A stretch of DNA of 64,000 bases from Collinsella tanakaei (GTDB lineage: Bacteria; Actinomycetota; Coriobacteriia; Coriobacteriales; Coriobacteriaceae). The stretch is from positions 59,968-123,967 of the forward strand of contig NZ_JACJMB010000004.1 in NCBI RefSeq assembly GCF_016902615.1, given 5' to 3'. Shown piece by piece: positions 1-7,977 of the stretch; position 1 is the stretch's first letter; each line of letters opens with the position of its first letter. A model generated the notes under the pieces. The model had not been told where the DNA came from. It searched no databases and saw only the letters and a program-made list of their open reading frames with translations. The translations under genes were made by a program, and so were the position numbers.

Positions 1-690
1 GGGGATGAAGCGCGGGGTGACGGCTCCAAAGGCGCCGGCGAAGCGGGGGTCGTCGGCGCGCCGCGCGGCATCGAGTGCCGCCACGCGGTCGAGGAACGTC
101 TCGGTGTCGGCGAGCGCCTGGTCAGGCGTCGCATCGCGGTAGAAGTCGTGGTTTGCTGCCGGGTCGTCCATCACGACCTTGCCCACGATGGCGCGCTGGC
201 CCGCGTCGGCGCAGGCGCGCGAGACGGCGAAGCTGCCGTCCAGGTGCGCGCTCGCGAAGTAGAGCACCGTCGTGGTGCCGCGGGACAGGAAGGTGCGCGC
301 GAGGTCGTGGCCCACGGCGTAGGCGAACTCGGCGTCGGCGAAGCGCGCTTCGAGCGGGAAGGTGCGCTCGTCGAGCCAGACGTTGAGCGGCTCGTCGAGA
401 GCGACGCCGGCCTGGGGCCACTGCGGCGCGTGGACGTGCAGGTCCACGAAGCCGGGAAGGGCTACCTCGTTGGCCCCGAGCTCGAGATACGCCCCGGGCT
501 CGGCGGCGCCTGCCGCACGCGCGGCGGCGACGCGCTGCTCGAAGTCGGCATCGCCCGCGCGCGTGATGCGGCAGATGGTGCCCGCATCGTCCAGCTCGAC
601 AAGAGCGTGCTCGAGCAGCTCGAACGCTCCGTAGGTCGGGGTGTGGAAGAACGATCCCAAGACCGCCTTCAGGTTCGCGATCGTAGTCAT
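1..690 (-). CDS. guaD: Guanine deaminase, N-terminal 230 residues (cut by window edge)
   Basis: Reads from an ATG at 690 to the left edge with no stop, so the C-terminal half lies outside the window. Guanine deaminase is a cytosolic zinc amidohydrolase that converts guanine to xanthine plus ammonia. Seen here: an N-terminal beta-sandwich-like segment, then PGFVDLHVHAPQW at about residues 79-91 carrying the HxH metal ligands (85-87). The following segment (DERTFPLEARF) resembles the substrate-loop region of bacterial guanine deaminases. AAAGGA precedes the start by 6 nt. The purine permease gene lies just upstream in the same direction, which supports a purine salvage role. A generic cytosine deaminase-type amidohydrolase is the main alternative. 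Confidence 0.8.
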   Translation of the reverse strand, partial: MTTIANLKAVLGSFFHTPTYGAFELLEHALVELDDAGTICRITRAGDADFEQRVAAARAAGAAEPGAYLELGANEVALPGFVDLHVHAPQWPQAGVALDEPLNVWLDERTFPLEARFADAEFAYAVGHDLARTFLSRGTTTVLYFASAHLDGSFAVSRACADAGQRAIVGKVVMDDPAANHDFYRDATPDQALADTETFLDRVAALDAARRADDPRFAGAFGAVTPRFIP

Positions 691-782
691 GGCAGGTCCT
701 TTCGTGATCTGGGGGTCCGGGGTGCGCGAGCGGGATGCCGCCGCTGCGCCTCGGTCCTCTCAACTCAGGCTGAACGCTCGCG

Positions 783-2096
783 CTACCGCTCTGCGTGCGC
801 CGAGGGGTCCTCGGGCAGCAGCAGATTGAGCACGACGGCGATGATGCCGCCGACGGCGGTGCCGCTGCTCACCAGGTACTGCAGCATGACCGGGAAGGCG
901 GCCTTCACGTCGGCGGACAGCACGAGGCTCGCCACGGTGAAGATGAGCGACAGGCCGATGACGAGCATCTTCTTCTGGTCGAGCTTGGAGTTGACGATGA
1001 TGCGCAGGCCGTTCACCACGAGGATCTGACACACCACGAGCAGCACGCCGCAGATGGCGGCCTCGGGCACCGAGGAGATGACGGCCATGAGCTTGGGGCA
1101 CATGCCCAGTACGATCAGGATGACGCCGGCGCACATGACCACCGTGCGGCTCGCGACCTTGGTGATGGAGATGATGCCCGCGTTGGTGGAGTAGCCGGTG
1201 AGCGGGGTGCCGCCGAACAGCGAACCCACGAGGCACCCCAGGCCCTCGCCGATGACGGCGCGGTTCAGGCGCTCGTCGGTGAGCTCCTCGTTCGTGACGT
1301 CGCCCACCGTGAACCACACGCCGGTGGTCTCGATGAGCACGATGAAGTAGATGAACGTCATGAGGACGATGGAGGGGATATCGAAGACGGGCATGCCGAA
1401 GTGGAAGGGCAGGGGCATGCCGAACCAGTCGGCGGTCAGTACGCCGGAGAAGTCGAGGACGCCCACGAGGGCGGCGGCGACGCAGCCCACGGCGAGCGAG
1501 CACAGCACCGACAGGACGCTCACGAGGTGATGGCGGTAGCCGGTCTTGTAGGCGATGACGTTCATGATGATGAGGGTGATCATCGCGGCGAGACCAGGCG
1601 CGAGGTTCGCGGCGAGCCCGCCATCGATGCTGAAGACGCCGCCGGCGGCGGTGGGGGTGAGCGACAGGCCGACGATCACGATGATGAGGCCGCCGATATA
1701 GGGCGGGATGCAGCGGCGCACGATCTTGGCGAACAGCTTCGTGACGCCGAGCAGCACGAGGATGATGGCGCCGGGGATGATGCTGCCGACCATCATCGCC
1801 ATGCCGCCGTTCGCGCCGATGGTCGCGAGCGCCGAGAGCGCCACGAAGCTCGCGCCCTGCACGACGGGTAGCTTGATGCCGAACCCCGTTTGGATGAGCG
1901 TGGCGATGCCCGCGGTGAAGAAGCAGATCTGGATGAGCTGGTTGGTGCCCGCCGTGTCGAGCCCGAGCATCGTCGCCAAGACGATGGGGCACACGTAGAG
2001 GTCCATTGCGAGCACATGCAGAAATGCGAGGCCCACCGCCTTGAGGGGCTCGACGCGGTCGTTGACGCCGAGCACGAGGTTGTTTTCCGTTGCCAT
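783..2096 (-). CDS. NCS2-family xanthine/uracil-type nucleobase permease
   Basis: A 437-residue polytopic membrane protein of the nucleobase:cation symporter-2 family. It imports purines (xanthine or guanine is most likely) by cation symport. QGASF at residues 80-84 matches the conserved TM3 motif, ETTG near residue 285 supplies the TM8 glutamate, and TNAGIISITK near 320 aligns with the NCS2 signature but has Thr where Gln, Glu or Pro is usual. The ATG at 2096 has GAAAGGA upstream; the frame stays open further upstream, but that extension is not hydrophobic and is not needed. It is transcribed toward the guanine deaminase gene 92 bp downstream, so the two probably form one purine-uptake and deamination unit. 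Confidence 0.88.
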   Translation of the reverse strand: MATENNLVLGVNDRVEPLKAVGLAFLHVLAMDLYVCPIVLATMLGLDTAGTNQLIQICFFTAGIATLIQTGFGIKLPVVQGASFVALSALATIGANGGMAMMVGSIIPGAIILVLLGVTKLFAKIVRRCIPPYIGGLIIVIVGLSLTPTAAGGVFSIDGGLAANLAPGLAAMITLIIMNVIAYKTGYRHHLVSVLSVLCSLAVGCVAAALVGVLDFSGVLTADWFGMPLPFHFGMPVFDIPSIVLMTFIYFIVLIETTGVWFTVGDVTNEELTDERLNRAVIGEGLGCLVGSLFGGTPLTGYSTNAGIISITKVASRTVVMCAGVILIVLGMCPKLMAVISSVPEAAICGVLLVVCQILVVNGLRIIVNSKLDQKKMLVIGLSLIFTVASLVLSADVKAAFPVMLQYLVSSGTAVGGIIAVVLNLLLPEDPSAHAER

Positions 2097-2241
2097 GCGA
2101 TTCCTTTCGATAGCGCGCGTACATGACTCCCTCAGCATAGCGGAGTATGCGCCCTTTCGGCGGCATCTGAGTGGGGCGACAGCGGAGATGTGCCATTGGG
2201 GCGGAAAGGGTGCGAGGGCCCGCGGCGGTCGCATGGGGTCG

Positions 2242-2281
2242 CCGGCCCTGCCGGATGCCGTGCGGCATCCGGCAGGGCCGG
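2242..2281. repeat. Perfect inverted repeat (19-nt arms) upstream of the AIM24-like gene
   Basis: Arms 2242-2260 and 2263-2281 are exact reverse complements separated by two bases. The right arm ends one base before a TATACT -10 box at 2283, so the repeat covers the -35 region of the next gene. There is no T-tract, so it is not an ordinary terminator. It may be an operator or a REP-like hairpin. Confidence 0.6.
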
Positions 2282-2282
2282 G

Positions 2283-2288
2283 TATACT
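2283..2288 (+). promoter_or_regulatory. -10 box for the AIM24-like gene
   Basis: TATACT lies 45 bp before the ATG at 2334. The expected -35 position falls inside the inverted repeat and has no consensus match. The gene also has a strong AAGGAGG ribosome binding site. Confidence 0.45.
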
Positions 2289-2333
2289 CTCCTCGACGGG
2301 AATGCGGCGACTGCCGCTGGAAGGAGGTTTTCC

Positions 2334-3032
2334 ATGAGGTTCGTTTTGTCCGGCGATTCCGATTGCCCGATCGCCCGCATCGCGCTCGGTTACGGTGAGT
2401 CCGTGAGGATCGAGAGCGGGAGCATGGTGTACTCGCGCGCCGTCGAGATCGCCGGCGGCCTGAACTCCCGGAAGAAGGGGCTGGGCGGTGTGCTCGGCGC
2501 CATCGGGCGCAGCATCACGAGCGGCGAGTCGATGTTCGTCACGACGGCGACCGGCACGGCGGATGGCGGCGAGATCGCCGTCGCACCTCCGATCCCCGGC
2601 AAGATCGTCGAGCTCACCGTCGACGCCTCTTCGCGCTACTGCCTGAATACCGGCGCGTTTCTCGCCTGCGACGGGACCGTCGACTACACGATGGTGAGCC
2701 AGGGCATCTCGAAGGCGCTGTTCGGCAACACCGGCGGCCTGTTCGTGATGGAGACGAACGGCGCGGGCAGCCTGCTGGTTTCGGCATTCGGCGACATCCT
2801 TGCGCTCGATGTCGTGCCGGCCGAGCCGCTCGTGGTCGACAACGAGCACGTCGTCGCTTGGGACGCGACGCTCGACTACCGCATCGAGGTCGCGAGCGGC
2901 ATGTTCGGCTTCACGACGGGCGAGGGCCTCGTCAACACGTTCACGGGTGCCGGCCGGGTGTACATCCAGACGCGCAACCTGGCGAATCTGGCCCAGGCGA
3001 TGCATCCCTACCTGCCCACCGCGTCGAACTAG
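2334..3032 (+). CDS. AIM24 family protein
   Basis: Encodes 232 residues. Glycine-rich beta-strand repeats (GGLNSRKKGLGGVLGAIGRSI near residue 40, GDILALDVV and the C-terminal GEGLVNTFTGAGRVYIQTR) are typical of the AIM24/TIGR00266 double-stranded beta-helix family. The bacterial role is not established; the mitochondrial namesake affects inner-membrane organisation. The protein has no signal peptide or membrane segment and is probably cytosolic. The ATG at 2334 follows AAGGAGG at good spacing. It stands alone, facing away from the purine genes and followed by tRNA-Glu on the other strand. The family call is confident; the function is not. Confidence 0.82.
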   Translation: MRFVLSGDSDCPIARIALGYGESVRIESGSMVYSRAVEIAGGLNSRKKGLGGVLGAIGRSITSGESMFVTTATGTADGGEIAVAPPIPGKIVELTVDASSRYCLNTGAFLACDGTVDYTMVSQGISKALFGNTGGLFVMETNGAGSLLVSAFGDILALDVVPAEPLVVDNEHVVAWDATLDYRIEVASGMFGFTTGEGLVNTFTGAGRVYIQTRNLANLAQAMHPYLPTASN

Positions 3033-3064
3033 AGGCTGCGCGGCGACCGGTCCGCGGCCGGGAA

Positions 3065-3099
3065 ACAAAAAGGCCCGGCCACCGCGAGGATGGCCGGGC
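3065..3099 (-). terminator. Rho-independent terminator of tRNA-Glu
   Basis: Stem 3073-3081 with 3091-3099 (GCCCGGCCA/TGGCCGGGC), followed on the minus strand by CTTTTTGTTT. It lies 13 bp past the tRNA 3' end. Confidence 0.8.
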
Positions 3100-3111
3100 T
3101 TTCAGCTCGGA

Positions 3112-3186
3112 TGGTGCCCCCAACGGGACTCGAACCCGTGTCGCCGCCTTGAAAGGGCGATGTCCTAACCGCTAGACGATGGGGAC
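3112..3186 (-). tRNA. tRNA-Glu (anticodon UUC)
   Basis: 75-nt cloverleaf with encoded CCA (3114-3112). The acceptor stem GTCCCCA pairs with TGGGGGC including one G-T wobble. The D-arm begins GTCT, the anticodon loop CTTTCAA presents TTC, and the T-arm is ACGGG-TTCGAGT-CCCGT. A TATACT -10 box sits about 10 nt upstream and a terminator lies immediately downstream, so it is a single-gene unit. Confidence 0.95.
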
Positions 3187-3196
3187 GGCGGAGTCG

Positions 3197-3202
3197 AGTA
3201 TA
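3197..3202 (-). promoter_or_regulatory. -10 box of the tRNA-Glu promoter
   Basis: TATACT on the minus strand, 10 nt before the tRNA 5' end. A TTTGCA -35-like element lies 16 nt further upstream. Confidence 0.6.
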
Positions 3203-3286
3203 CCAGATTCGTCAGGGATGCAAACCGAGGGTGCACTTCTTCTGCACCGCTGCACAGACTGCGCGCAGCGCGAATGCGCGGTCCCC

Positions 3287-3292
3287 TATAAT
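3287..3292 (+). promoter_or_regulatory. -10 box for bioY
   Basis: TATAAT, 39 bp before the bioY ATG. No clear -35. Repeated TGCAC words at 3231-3259 lie just upstream and could be part of a control site, but I cannot assign them to BirA or any other regulator. Confidence 0.5.
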
Positions 3293-3331
3293 GGGCGGTG
3301 GTTCAGACCACCGCCCAGAGAGGATTGCCAC

Positions 3332-3874
3332 ATGAACGTACAGCAGCTCGCCCGAGCGGGCGTCTCGGTCGCCCTGCTCGCAGTCGCCGCGTGGGTGACG
3401 GTGCCGATCGGTCCGGTGCCCTTCACCCTGCAGACGATGGCGCTCGCCATCCTGCCCGCGGCGCTCGACCGCAAGACCGCGTGCGCGGCGGTGGCGGTTT
3501 ACCTGCTGCTCGGGGCCATCGGGCTTCCGGTCTTCTCCGGCTTCGGCGGCGGCATCGCCTCGATCGCGGGCCCGACCGGCGGCTTTTTGTGGGGGTTCAT
3601 GCTCGGCACGCTCGCCGGGACGACGGTCGAGTCGCTGCTTCCCGCGCGCGTGCCGCTGTTCGCGCGCTCCCTGGCGGCGAGCGCGACCATGCTCGCCGTA
3701 AGCTACGCCTGCGGCGCCGTCCAGCTCATGATCATCGGGTCGATGGACGCCGCGGCCGCGCTCGCGGTCGCCGTGCTGCCGTTCGTCATCCCGGATGCCG
3801 TGAAGCTCGCGGTCGGCACGAGCATCGGGTGCTCGGTCGCCCGCGCCACGGGCCATATCGCCCAGCACGCGTAG
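3332..3874 (+). CDS. bioY: Biotin ECF transporter S component BioY
   Basis: A 180-residue integral membrane protein, the usual BioY length, that binds biotin and feeds it to an energy-coupling module. Seen: GPVPFTLQTMAL near residue 28, the family's conserved PF-x-LQT segment; several hydrophobic helices; and the glycine-rich GPTGGFLWGF near residue 85, also typical of BioY. The ATG at 3332 is preceded by AGAGAGGA. No biotin-specific EcfA/EcfT genes adjoin it, so it probably shares the ECF module encoded at 29-32 kb. Upstream in-frame codons overlap tRNA-Glu and the promoter, which rules out a longer form. Confidence 0.92.
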   Translation: MNVQQLARAGVSVALLAVAAWVTVPIGPVPFTLQTMALAILPAALDRKTACAAVAVYLLLGAIGLPVFSGFGGGIASIAGPTGGFLWGFMLGTLAGTTVESLLPARVPLFARSLAASATMLAVSYACGAVQLMIIGSMDAAAALAVAVLPFVIPDAVKLAVGTSIGCSVARATGHIAQHA

Positions 3875-3901
3875 CGCGGGCGACGCGCACCGATATCGAT
3901 A

Positions 3902-3936
3902 CGGCTCCGTCTCGCTTGCCGAGGCGGAGCCGTTTT
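3902..3936 (+). terminator. Terminator of bioY
   Basis: A 12-bp stem (CGGCTCCGTCTC with GAGGCGGAGCCG, one G-T pair) and the tract GTTTTC. Confidence 0.8.
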
Positions 3937-3965
3937 CGGTTCGGTGTGCCGCGGCAAAGGGGTCG

Positions 3966-4745
3966 CTACCGGCACGCCGCGCGCCGCGCGCCCGCGCGCT
4001 CGGCGGGGGACATGCGGGCGCGCGGGGTGTAGATGACCCGCGTGCGGCAGTAGTTGCAGCACAAATCGCAGCCGGCGCAGCGCTCGGGGTCGACGGTGTA
4101 GACCGGCGGCGCGAAGGAAAGCGCGGGGCACGCGGTGATCTGGAAGCAGCGATGGCAGCCAACACACATGTACGGGTCGACCTCCACGGGGTCGAGCGGG
4201 TGCGCCCGCTGCAGCTGCGTGCAGGGCGAGGCGAAGATGACGCCGTGCACGCCGGGGGTGTCCAGCAATCCGGCAAGCTCCTCGGCGCAGCGGGCGGCGT
4301 CGAAGGGGTCGAGCACCGCGACCGTATCGGCGCCGAGCTCGAGCATGCGCGCGCCGAGCTGCTCGATGGCCTCGCGCGCAAGGAAGCGCTTAGACGAGGC
4401 GAGGGCGGCGAGAATCGTCACCTCTCCCTCGCCGGCAAGGTTGCCGAAGCGCTCCGGCGCGTCGTCCGTGGCGATCTCGACATCGCTCGCAAGGTGCACG
4501 CAGACCGGGCGCGCCGGAGCCTCGGGCGCGCCGTCCGCGGGCACTTCCTGGCGGTACCGGGGAAGCAGCTTCTCCATCCCGCCGGGGCAGGTCGCCGCGG
4601 CGGGGTACATCTCGCCGGTGGCCGTGCAGCCGACATTGCCGCAGATCACGTGCCCGCGGCGACGGCGCGTGGCCTCCTTCAGGGCAAGGTAGGCGGCGCG
4701 ATGCGGGCAGCCGGCGCACAGGATGCCGCGCTCAGGGCTATGCAT
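3966..4745 (-). CDS. Fe-S protein resembling indolepyruvate ferredoxin oxidoreductase alpha subunit without its TPP core
   Basis: A 259-residue cytosolic protein. The N-terminus has LCAGCPHRAAY (residues 9-19) and GNVGCTATG near 40, both matching the start of the TPP-binding half of IorA. About 150 residues of catalytic core are then missing. The rest resembles the IorA C-terminus: a segment with VLDPFDA, then two ferredoxin-type cysteine clusters, CVGCHRCFQITACP near 200 and CAGCDLCCNYC near 235. The second cluster lacks the usual CP. The ATG at 4745 overlaps the end of the FKBP gene (ATGCATAG), indicating translational coupling. It could be an electron-transfer or assembly partner or a decayed IorA; the intact frame and clusters argue against decay. 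Catalysis by this protein alone is unlikely. Confidence 0.65.
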   Translation of the reverse strand: MHSPERGILCAGCPHRAAYLALKEATRRRRGHVICGNVGCTATGEMYPAAATCPGGMEKLLPRYRQEVPADGAPEAPARPVCVHLASDVEIATDDAPERFGNLAGEGEVTILAALASSKRFLAREAIEQLGARMLELGADTVAVLDPFDAARCAEELAGLLDTPGVHGVIFASPCTQLQRAHPLDPVEVDPYMCVGCHRCFQITACPALSFAPPVYTVDPERCAGCDLCCNYCRTRVIYTPRARMSPAERAGARRAACR

Positions 4746-5214
4746 GCGCCTCACCGCCTTTGTCGGCGGCCTCGGGGACATAGGGCTCGCGGCTCAAAAG
4801 CTCGATCTCGAAGTTGAGCGCGCAGCCTGCCATCGGATGGTTGAAATCGAAGATGGTGTCCCCGTCGTCCTCCACCTTGACCACGCGGGCGAGCTGCTGG
4901 TAGCCGTCGGAGTTCATGAGGTAGATCATCTCGCCGACCACGAGGTCGTCGTAGTTGGGGATCTGGATGGTGGGCATGTAGTACACGAGCGCCGCCGAGC
5001 GCTCGCCGTAGGCGTCCTTGGGCTCGAGATGGACCTTTTTGGTCTCGCCCGGCTCCATGGACATGACCGCCGCCTCGAATCCGGGCACCACCTCGTGGTT
5101 GCCCTCGACGAACGTGAGGGGCGTGCGCCCCCGTGTGGTGTCGAACACCTCTCCGTCATCGAAGCTGCCGGTATAGTGCACGGTCACGACATGCTTGAGA
5201 GAAAAATCAGCCAC
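4738..5214 (-). CDS. SlyD-like FKBP-type peptidyl-prolyl cis-trans isomerase
   Basis: A 158-residue cytosolic protein. The FKBP half-domain (VTVHYTGSFDDGEVFDTT) is followed by PLTFVEGNHEVVPGFE, an insert-in-flap chaperone region (about 65-120), and the closing strand NHPMAGCALNFEIELL, the SlyD hallmark. The C-terminus is short and lacks the His-rich nickel tail of E. coli SlyD. A GTG start at 5214 with GAGGCGG upstream is chosen; a TTG 42 nt further upstream has a poorer context. The stop overlaps the start of the IorA-like gene by 8 nt, so isomerase and Fe-S protein are made together, perhaps for folding or metal-centre assembly. Confidence 0.88.
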   Translation of the reverse strand: MADFSLKHVVTVHYTGSFDDGEVFDTTRGRTPLTFVEGNHEVVPGFEAAVMSMEPGETKKVHLEPKDAYGERSAALVYYMPTIQIPNYDDLVVGEMIYLMNSDGYQQLARVVKVEDDGDTIFDFNHPMAGCALNFEIELLSREPYVPEAADKGGEAHA

Positions 5215-5380
5215 AGATACCGCCTCGGTCGGATGACCCCGCCGCCCGATGGGCAAAGGTCATGTATGGGCAAACATATGAACTGTAGCACGTCCGGGCG
5301 CATCCGGAGGGCCGGTCTGAGGCTTCCTACCCGATATCGACAGGGGTGCGTGCTGCCCGAGGCGGCGGCCGCCGCGTCCG

Positions 5381-6406
5381 CTAGAACCCGTAGCGCGCGG
5401 CGAAGCGCTCCGATGCGTCCTCGATGCCCTCGATCGATGCGGCCCAGCCGACGAAGTCGGGCGTGTCGACGATGATGCCATCGGCCTCCCAGACCGCCTG
5501 GTGCGTAAGCTCCCACGCCTCGCGCACGGGCGGGCGCACCGGCAGGTAGGGGGTCAGGTAGGTGGGGTTCAGCAGGAAAAACGCGCCGCCCTCGCACCGG
5601 GAGGAGAAGTCGCGCAGCGCGCGGCGCGCGTTCTTGCGGCGTCCGAGCTTGTAGAGCAGAAGCGTGCGCGCGAGCAGAAACCACGGGGAGTCCTCGACGG
5701 CGAGCGCGGGGTCGGCTTCGCGGACGCAGGCGAAAAAGCCGTCCTCGTCCTCCAGGCGGGCGAGTGCGAGCAGCACCGTGCCCACCGCGAAGTTCGTGTA
5801 GCCGCGGGCGCGCATGACGCGGCGCGCATACTGCGCCGCGGCGCGATACCGTGAGCTGGCGAGCGAGAGCTGCGCGATGGCCTCGAGCGTGTGCAGCCAG
5901 CCGATCATCGTCGGGTCGGTGCGGGTGCGCTCGGCCTCATCGATCCCCTCGAGCTTCTGGGGTGTCCAGAAGGCGGGCGCCTCGTCATCGAAAGCGGGCT
6001 GCGCGCGCAGGTGGTCGTGCACGCTGTCCTCGAGCTTCATGAGGTCGTTGAGGCAGGAATCGATGGGGACGTCGGCGAGCATGATGTCGAGCAGCTGCGC
6101 ATCGACGCACAGCCTGTCGTCGCGCACGAGCTCGTGCAGCGCCAGGCGGGTCTGGCCGAACAGCTGCTCGCGCCGACGGTCGAACTCCTCGTCCGACAGG
6201 TCCTCCATGCGGTCGAGGGCGCGCATCATGCCCTCGTGGATCTTGGCGTAGGAGAGAAGCGCCCGCGCGTGCGGGGTCGTAGCGTACTGCGTCGGGTTGC
6301 GCGCGATCTGCTCGTGGACGAGTTCGCGGGCTGCGGCCGTGAGCTTTGCGTGCGAGGCCAGGTACTCGTGCTCGAGATAGGCGGGGATGTATTCACGCGG
6401 GTCCAT
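5381..6406 (-). CDS. Helical-repeat (TPR-like) protein of unknown function, copy A
   Basis: A 341-residue, largely alpha-helical, charged soluble protein. Helix pairs such as IAQLSLASSRYRAAAQYARR (about 180-200) and LLARTLLLYKLGRRKNARRAL (about 255-275) have the A/Y/A/L spacing of tetratricopeptide repeats. There is no signal peptide, membrane span or catalytic motif. It starts at TGATG, overlapping the stop of the upstream gene by one base, and that gene encodes a similar helical protein, so the two are coupled and probably paralogous. They sit between the FKBP gene and the NusG_II-like gene, which does not reveal a role. I do not recognise a characterised family. Confidence 0.7.
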   Translation of the reverse strand: MDPREYIPAYLEHEYLASHAKLTAAARELVHEQIARNPTQYATTPHARALLSYAKIHEGMMRALDRMEDLSDEEFDRRREQLFGQTRLALHELVRDDRLCVDAQLLDIMLADVPIDSCLNDLMKLEDSVHDHLRAQPAFDDEAPAFWTPQKLEGIDEAERTRTDPTMIGWLHTLEAIAQLSLASSRYRAAAQYARRVMRARGYTNFAVGTVLLALARLEDEDGFFACVREADPALAVEDSPWFLLARTLLLYKLGRRKNARRALRDFSSRCEGGAFFLLNPTYLTPYLPVRPPVREAWELTHQAVWEADGIIVDTPDFVGWAASIEGIEDASERFAARYGF

Positions 6407-7488
6407 CAGTTGTCCCCTCCCGTGTCCGCGTGCCCCACGGGGCCGGGGACGCGGCGCGTATGGTTCTGCAGGGCGCGGCGCACCAGCTCGTGATTGGCGA
6501 TCCAGCTGGCAAACGACGCGTTGTCGGGGGCGCCGATGCCCTCCTGGAGCAGCGGCGTCGCCTCGCTGATCGCGAGGATGAGCTCATCTTGGCTCCCCGG
6601 CAGGATGTTCACGCGGGCAAAGAGACCCTCGGGAAACTCCGCCTGGTAGTAGAGCGCCTCCGCCGATTCGGGATAGGTGCGCATGAGCTGGTGGAGCACC
6701 CGGTCGGCGCCCTTGTAGTCAAACGAGCGGTACGCGGCGCTCATCTCGGCGATGAGCGTCCAGGCGTCGAGCGTTTTTTCGGCCATATGGTGCCGGCGGC
6801 GCAGGGGTCCTGCGGTCTGGTAGGAGATGGCGTGGCGCCGGCGGTACTGCTTGAGCTCGTCGGCCGTCGCCTCGAGCTTCGCCAGCGCGAGCATGCCGGT
6901 ATGACGGATGCCACCGGGGTCGGCGGGCGCGTAGGCGAGGCTCTCCTCCACGACGTCGAGCGCCAAGCGGTACTGGCCGGCGATGAGCGCGTGGGAGGCC
7001 GTGGCGGCAAGCCAGCGCAGGTACGGACGGCGCGCGAGGTCGTCGGCGAACTCGCGGCTGTAGACGTCGTCGGCTGCCTCGATGGTGGCGATGAGGTCCT
7101 GCTCGATGGCCGCGCGGTTGTCGAGCAGGTAGCTCACGTAGGCGTCGTTGCTCGGGGCGTCGAGCGCCACGAGCATGCGGCGGGCGTCCCAGTTCGAGGC
7201 GTCGAGCTCGACGGCCTCGTGCAGGTGGTTTTCGGCAAGGGCTTCCTGGCGGTCGATCTGCGCCTCATCGGTCAGGAACGGGACGCGGTAGTCGAGGATC
7301 TCGGTCGCCTTGGCCATAAGGTGGAAGGAGCGGTCGCGGTCGCAGGCGATGAGCTGCGAGGGGTTCTCGCGGAAGCGCTCCATGGTGCGCTCGATGTAGG
7401 GAGCGTCATCGAGCGGGTAGATGCGGTCACGCCGCATCGATTCCAGGATGAGGCGCAGGCAGTCCTCTTGTATGGGGTCGAAGGCCAT
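6406..7488 (-). CDS. Helical-repeat (TPR-like) protein of unknown function, copy B
   Basis: 360 residues, soluble and helical. The segment WLAATASHALIAGQYRLAL (about 160-178) parallels WLHTLEAIAQLSLASSRYRA in the downstream gene, suggesting tandem duplication followed by strong divergence. A second repeat-like region runs from about 260 to 300 (IAEMSAAYRSFDYKGADRVL). The ATG at 7488 has GAGAGGAGG upstream. The gene ends in a TGATG overlap with copy A. There is no enzyme motif. It could be a scaffold or a member of a regulatory TPR pair; this is inference from fold pattern only. Confidence 0.7.
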   Translation of the reverse strand: MAFDPIQEDCLRLILESMRRDRIYPLDDAPYIERTMERFRENPSQLIACDRDRSFHLMAKATEILDYRVPFLTDEAQIDRQEALAENHLHEAVELDASNWDARRMLVALDAPSNDAYVSYLLDNRAAIEQDLIATIEAADDVYSREFADDLARRPYLRWLAATASHALIAGQYRLALDVVEESLAYAPADPGGIRHTGMLALAKLEATADELKQYRRRHAISYQTAGPLRRRHHMAEKTLDAWTLIAEMSAAYRSFDYKGADRVLHQLMRTYPESAEALYYQAEFPEGLFARVNILPGSQDELILAISEATPLLQEGIGAPDNASFASWIANHELVRRALQNHTRRVPGPVGHADTGGDN

Positions 7489-7584
7489 GGCGCCTCCTCT
7501 CGTCTCGAGATATAGATGCTATGCAGTGTAGCGCGCGGGCATGCGTCGCGTCTATGCAGCGGATATGGAACGCAAAAGGCGCCG

Positions 7585-7977
7585 CTACGAGAGCTGCGTG
7601 GCGTCCTGCTCGTCAGCGAGCACCTCGATGACGACGCCGTGCGGCAGGCACACGATCTGCTCGTCGACCGCATCGATCGGGTCATGGTCGACGCAGACCT
7701 GGTTCGAGCAGTCGGCGGAGGTGACGTCGACGGTGCCCTGCGAGATGCGCACGCGGTTTTCGCCGGCGGCCGTGCCGGGGGCGGAACCCGAGACCTCGAC
7801 GGTGTAGGAGACGTCCGCCGAGAGGGGATCGGCGCGGTAGAACCCGTCGCTCGACTGGCAGACCACCACGGCCCCCGTCGGCTCGGCGCCGGTCGTGTTC
7901 GAGACGACGAACCAGATGCCGAAGGCCGCCAGCAGCGCGGCGATCATGATGATGTCAGCACGCACGGTGCGTTTCAT
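7585..7977 (-). CDS. NusG domain II-containing exported or membrane-anchored protein
   Basis: A 130-residue protein with one N-terminal hydrophobic helix (about 7-25: ADIIMIAALLAAFGIWFVV) followed by an extracytoplasmic domain. The segment CSNQVCVDHDPIDAVDEQIVC contains closely spaced cysteines and ends in LPHGVVIEV, as in the NusG_II (pfam07009-type) family. Members often sit next to polyprenyl or flavin-transfer genes and their role is unclear. The ATG at 7977 follows GAAAGGA; the frame is open further upstream but lacks a better site. It is transcribed divergently from the alcohol dehydrogenase gene. Confidence 0.78.
   Translation of the reverse strand: MKRTVRADIIMIAALLAAFGIWFVVSNTTGAEPTGAVVVCQSSDGFYRADPLSADVSYTVEVSGSAPGTAAGENRVRISQGTVDVTSADCSNQVCVDHDPIDAVDEQIVCLPHGVVIEVLADEQDATQLS

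Noticed and set aside
783..3068. 761-residue minus-strand frame covering the permease and the region upstream
   Set aside because: The extra N-terminus is antisense to the AIM24-like gene and not hydrophobic; the permease begins at 2096.
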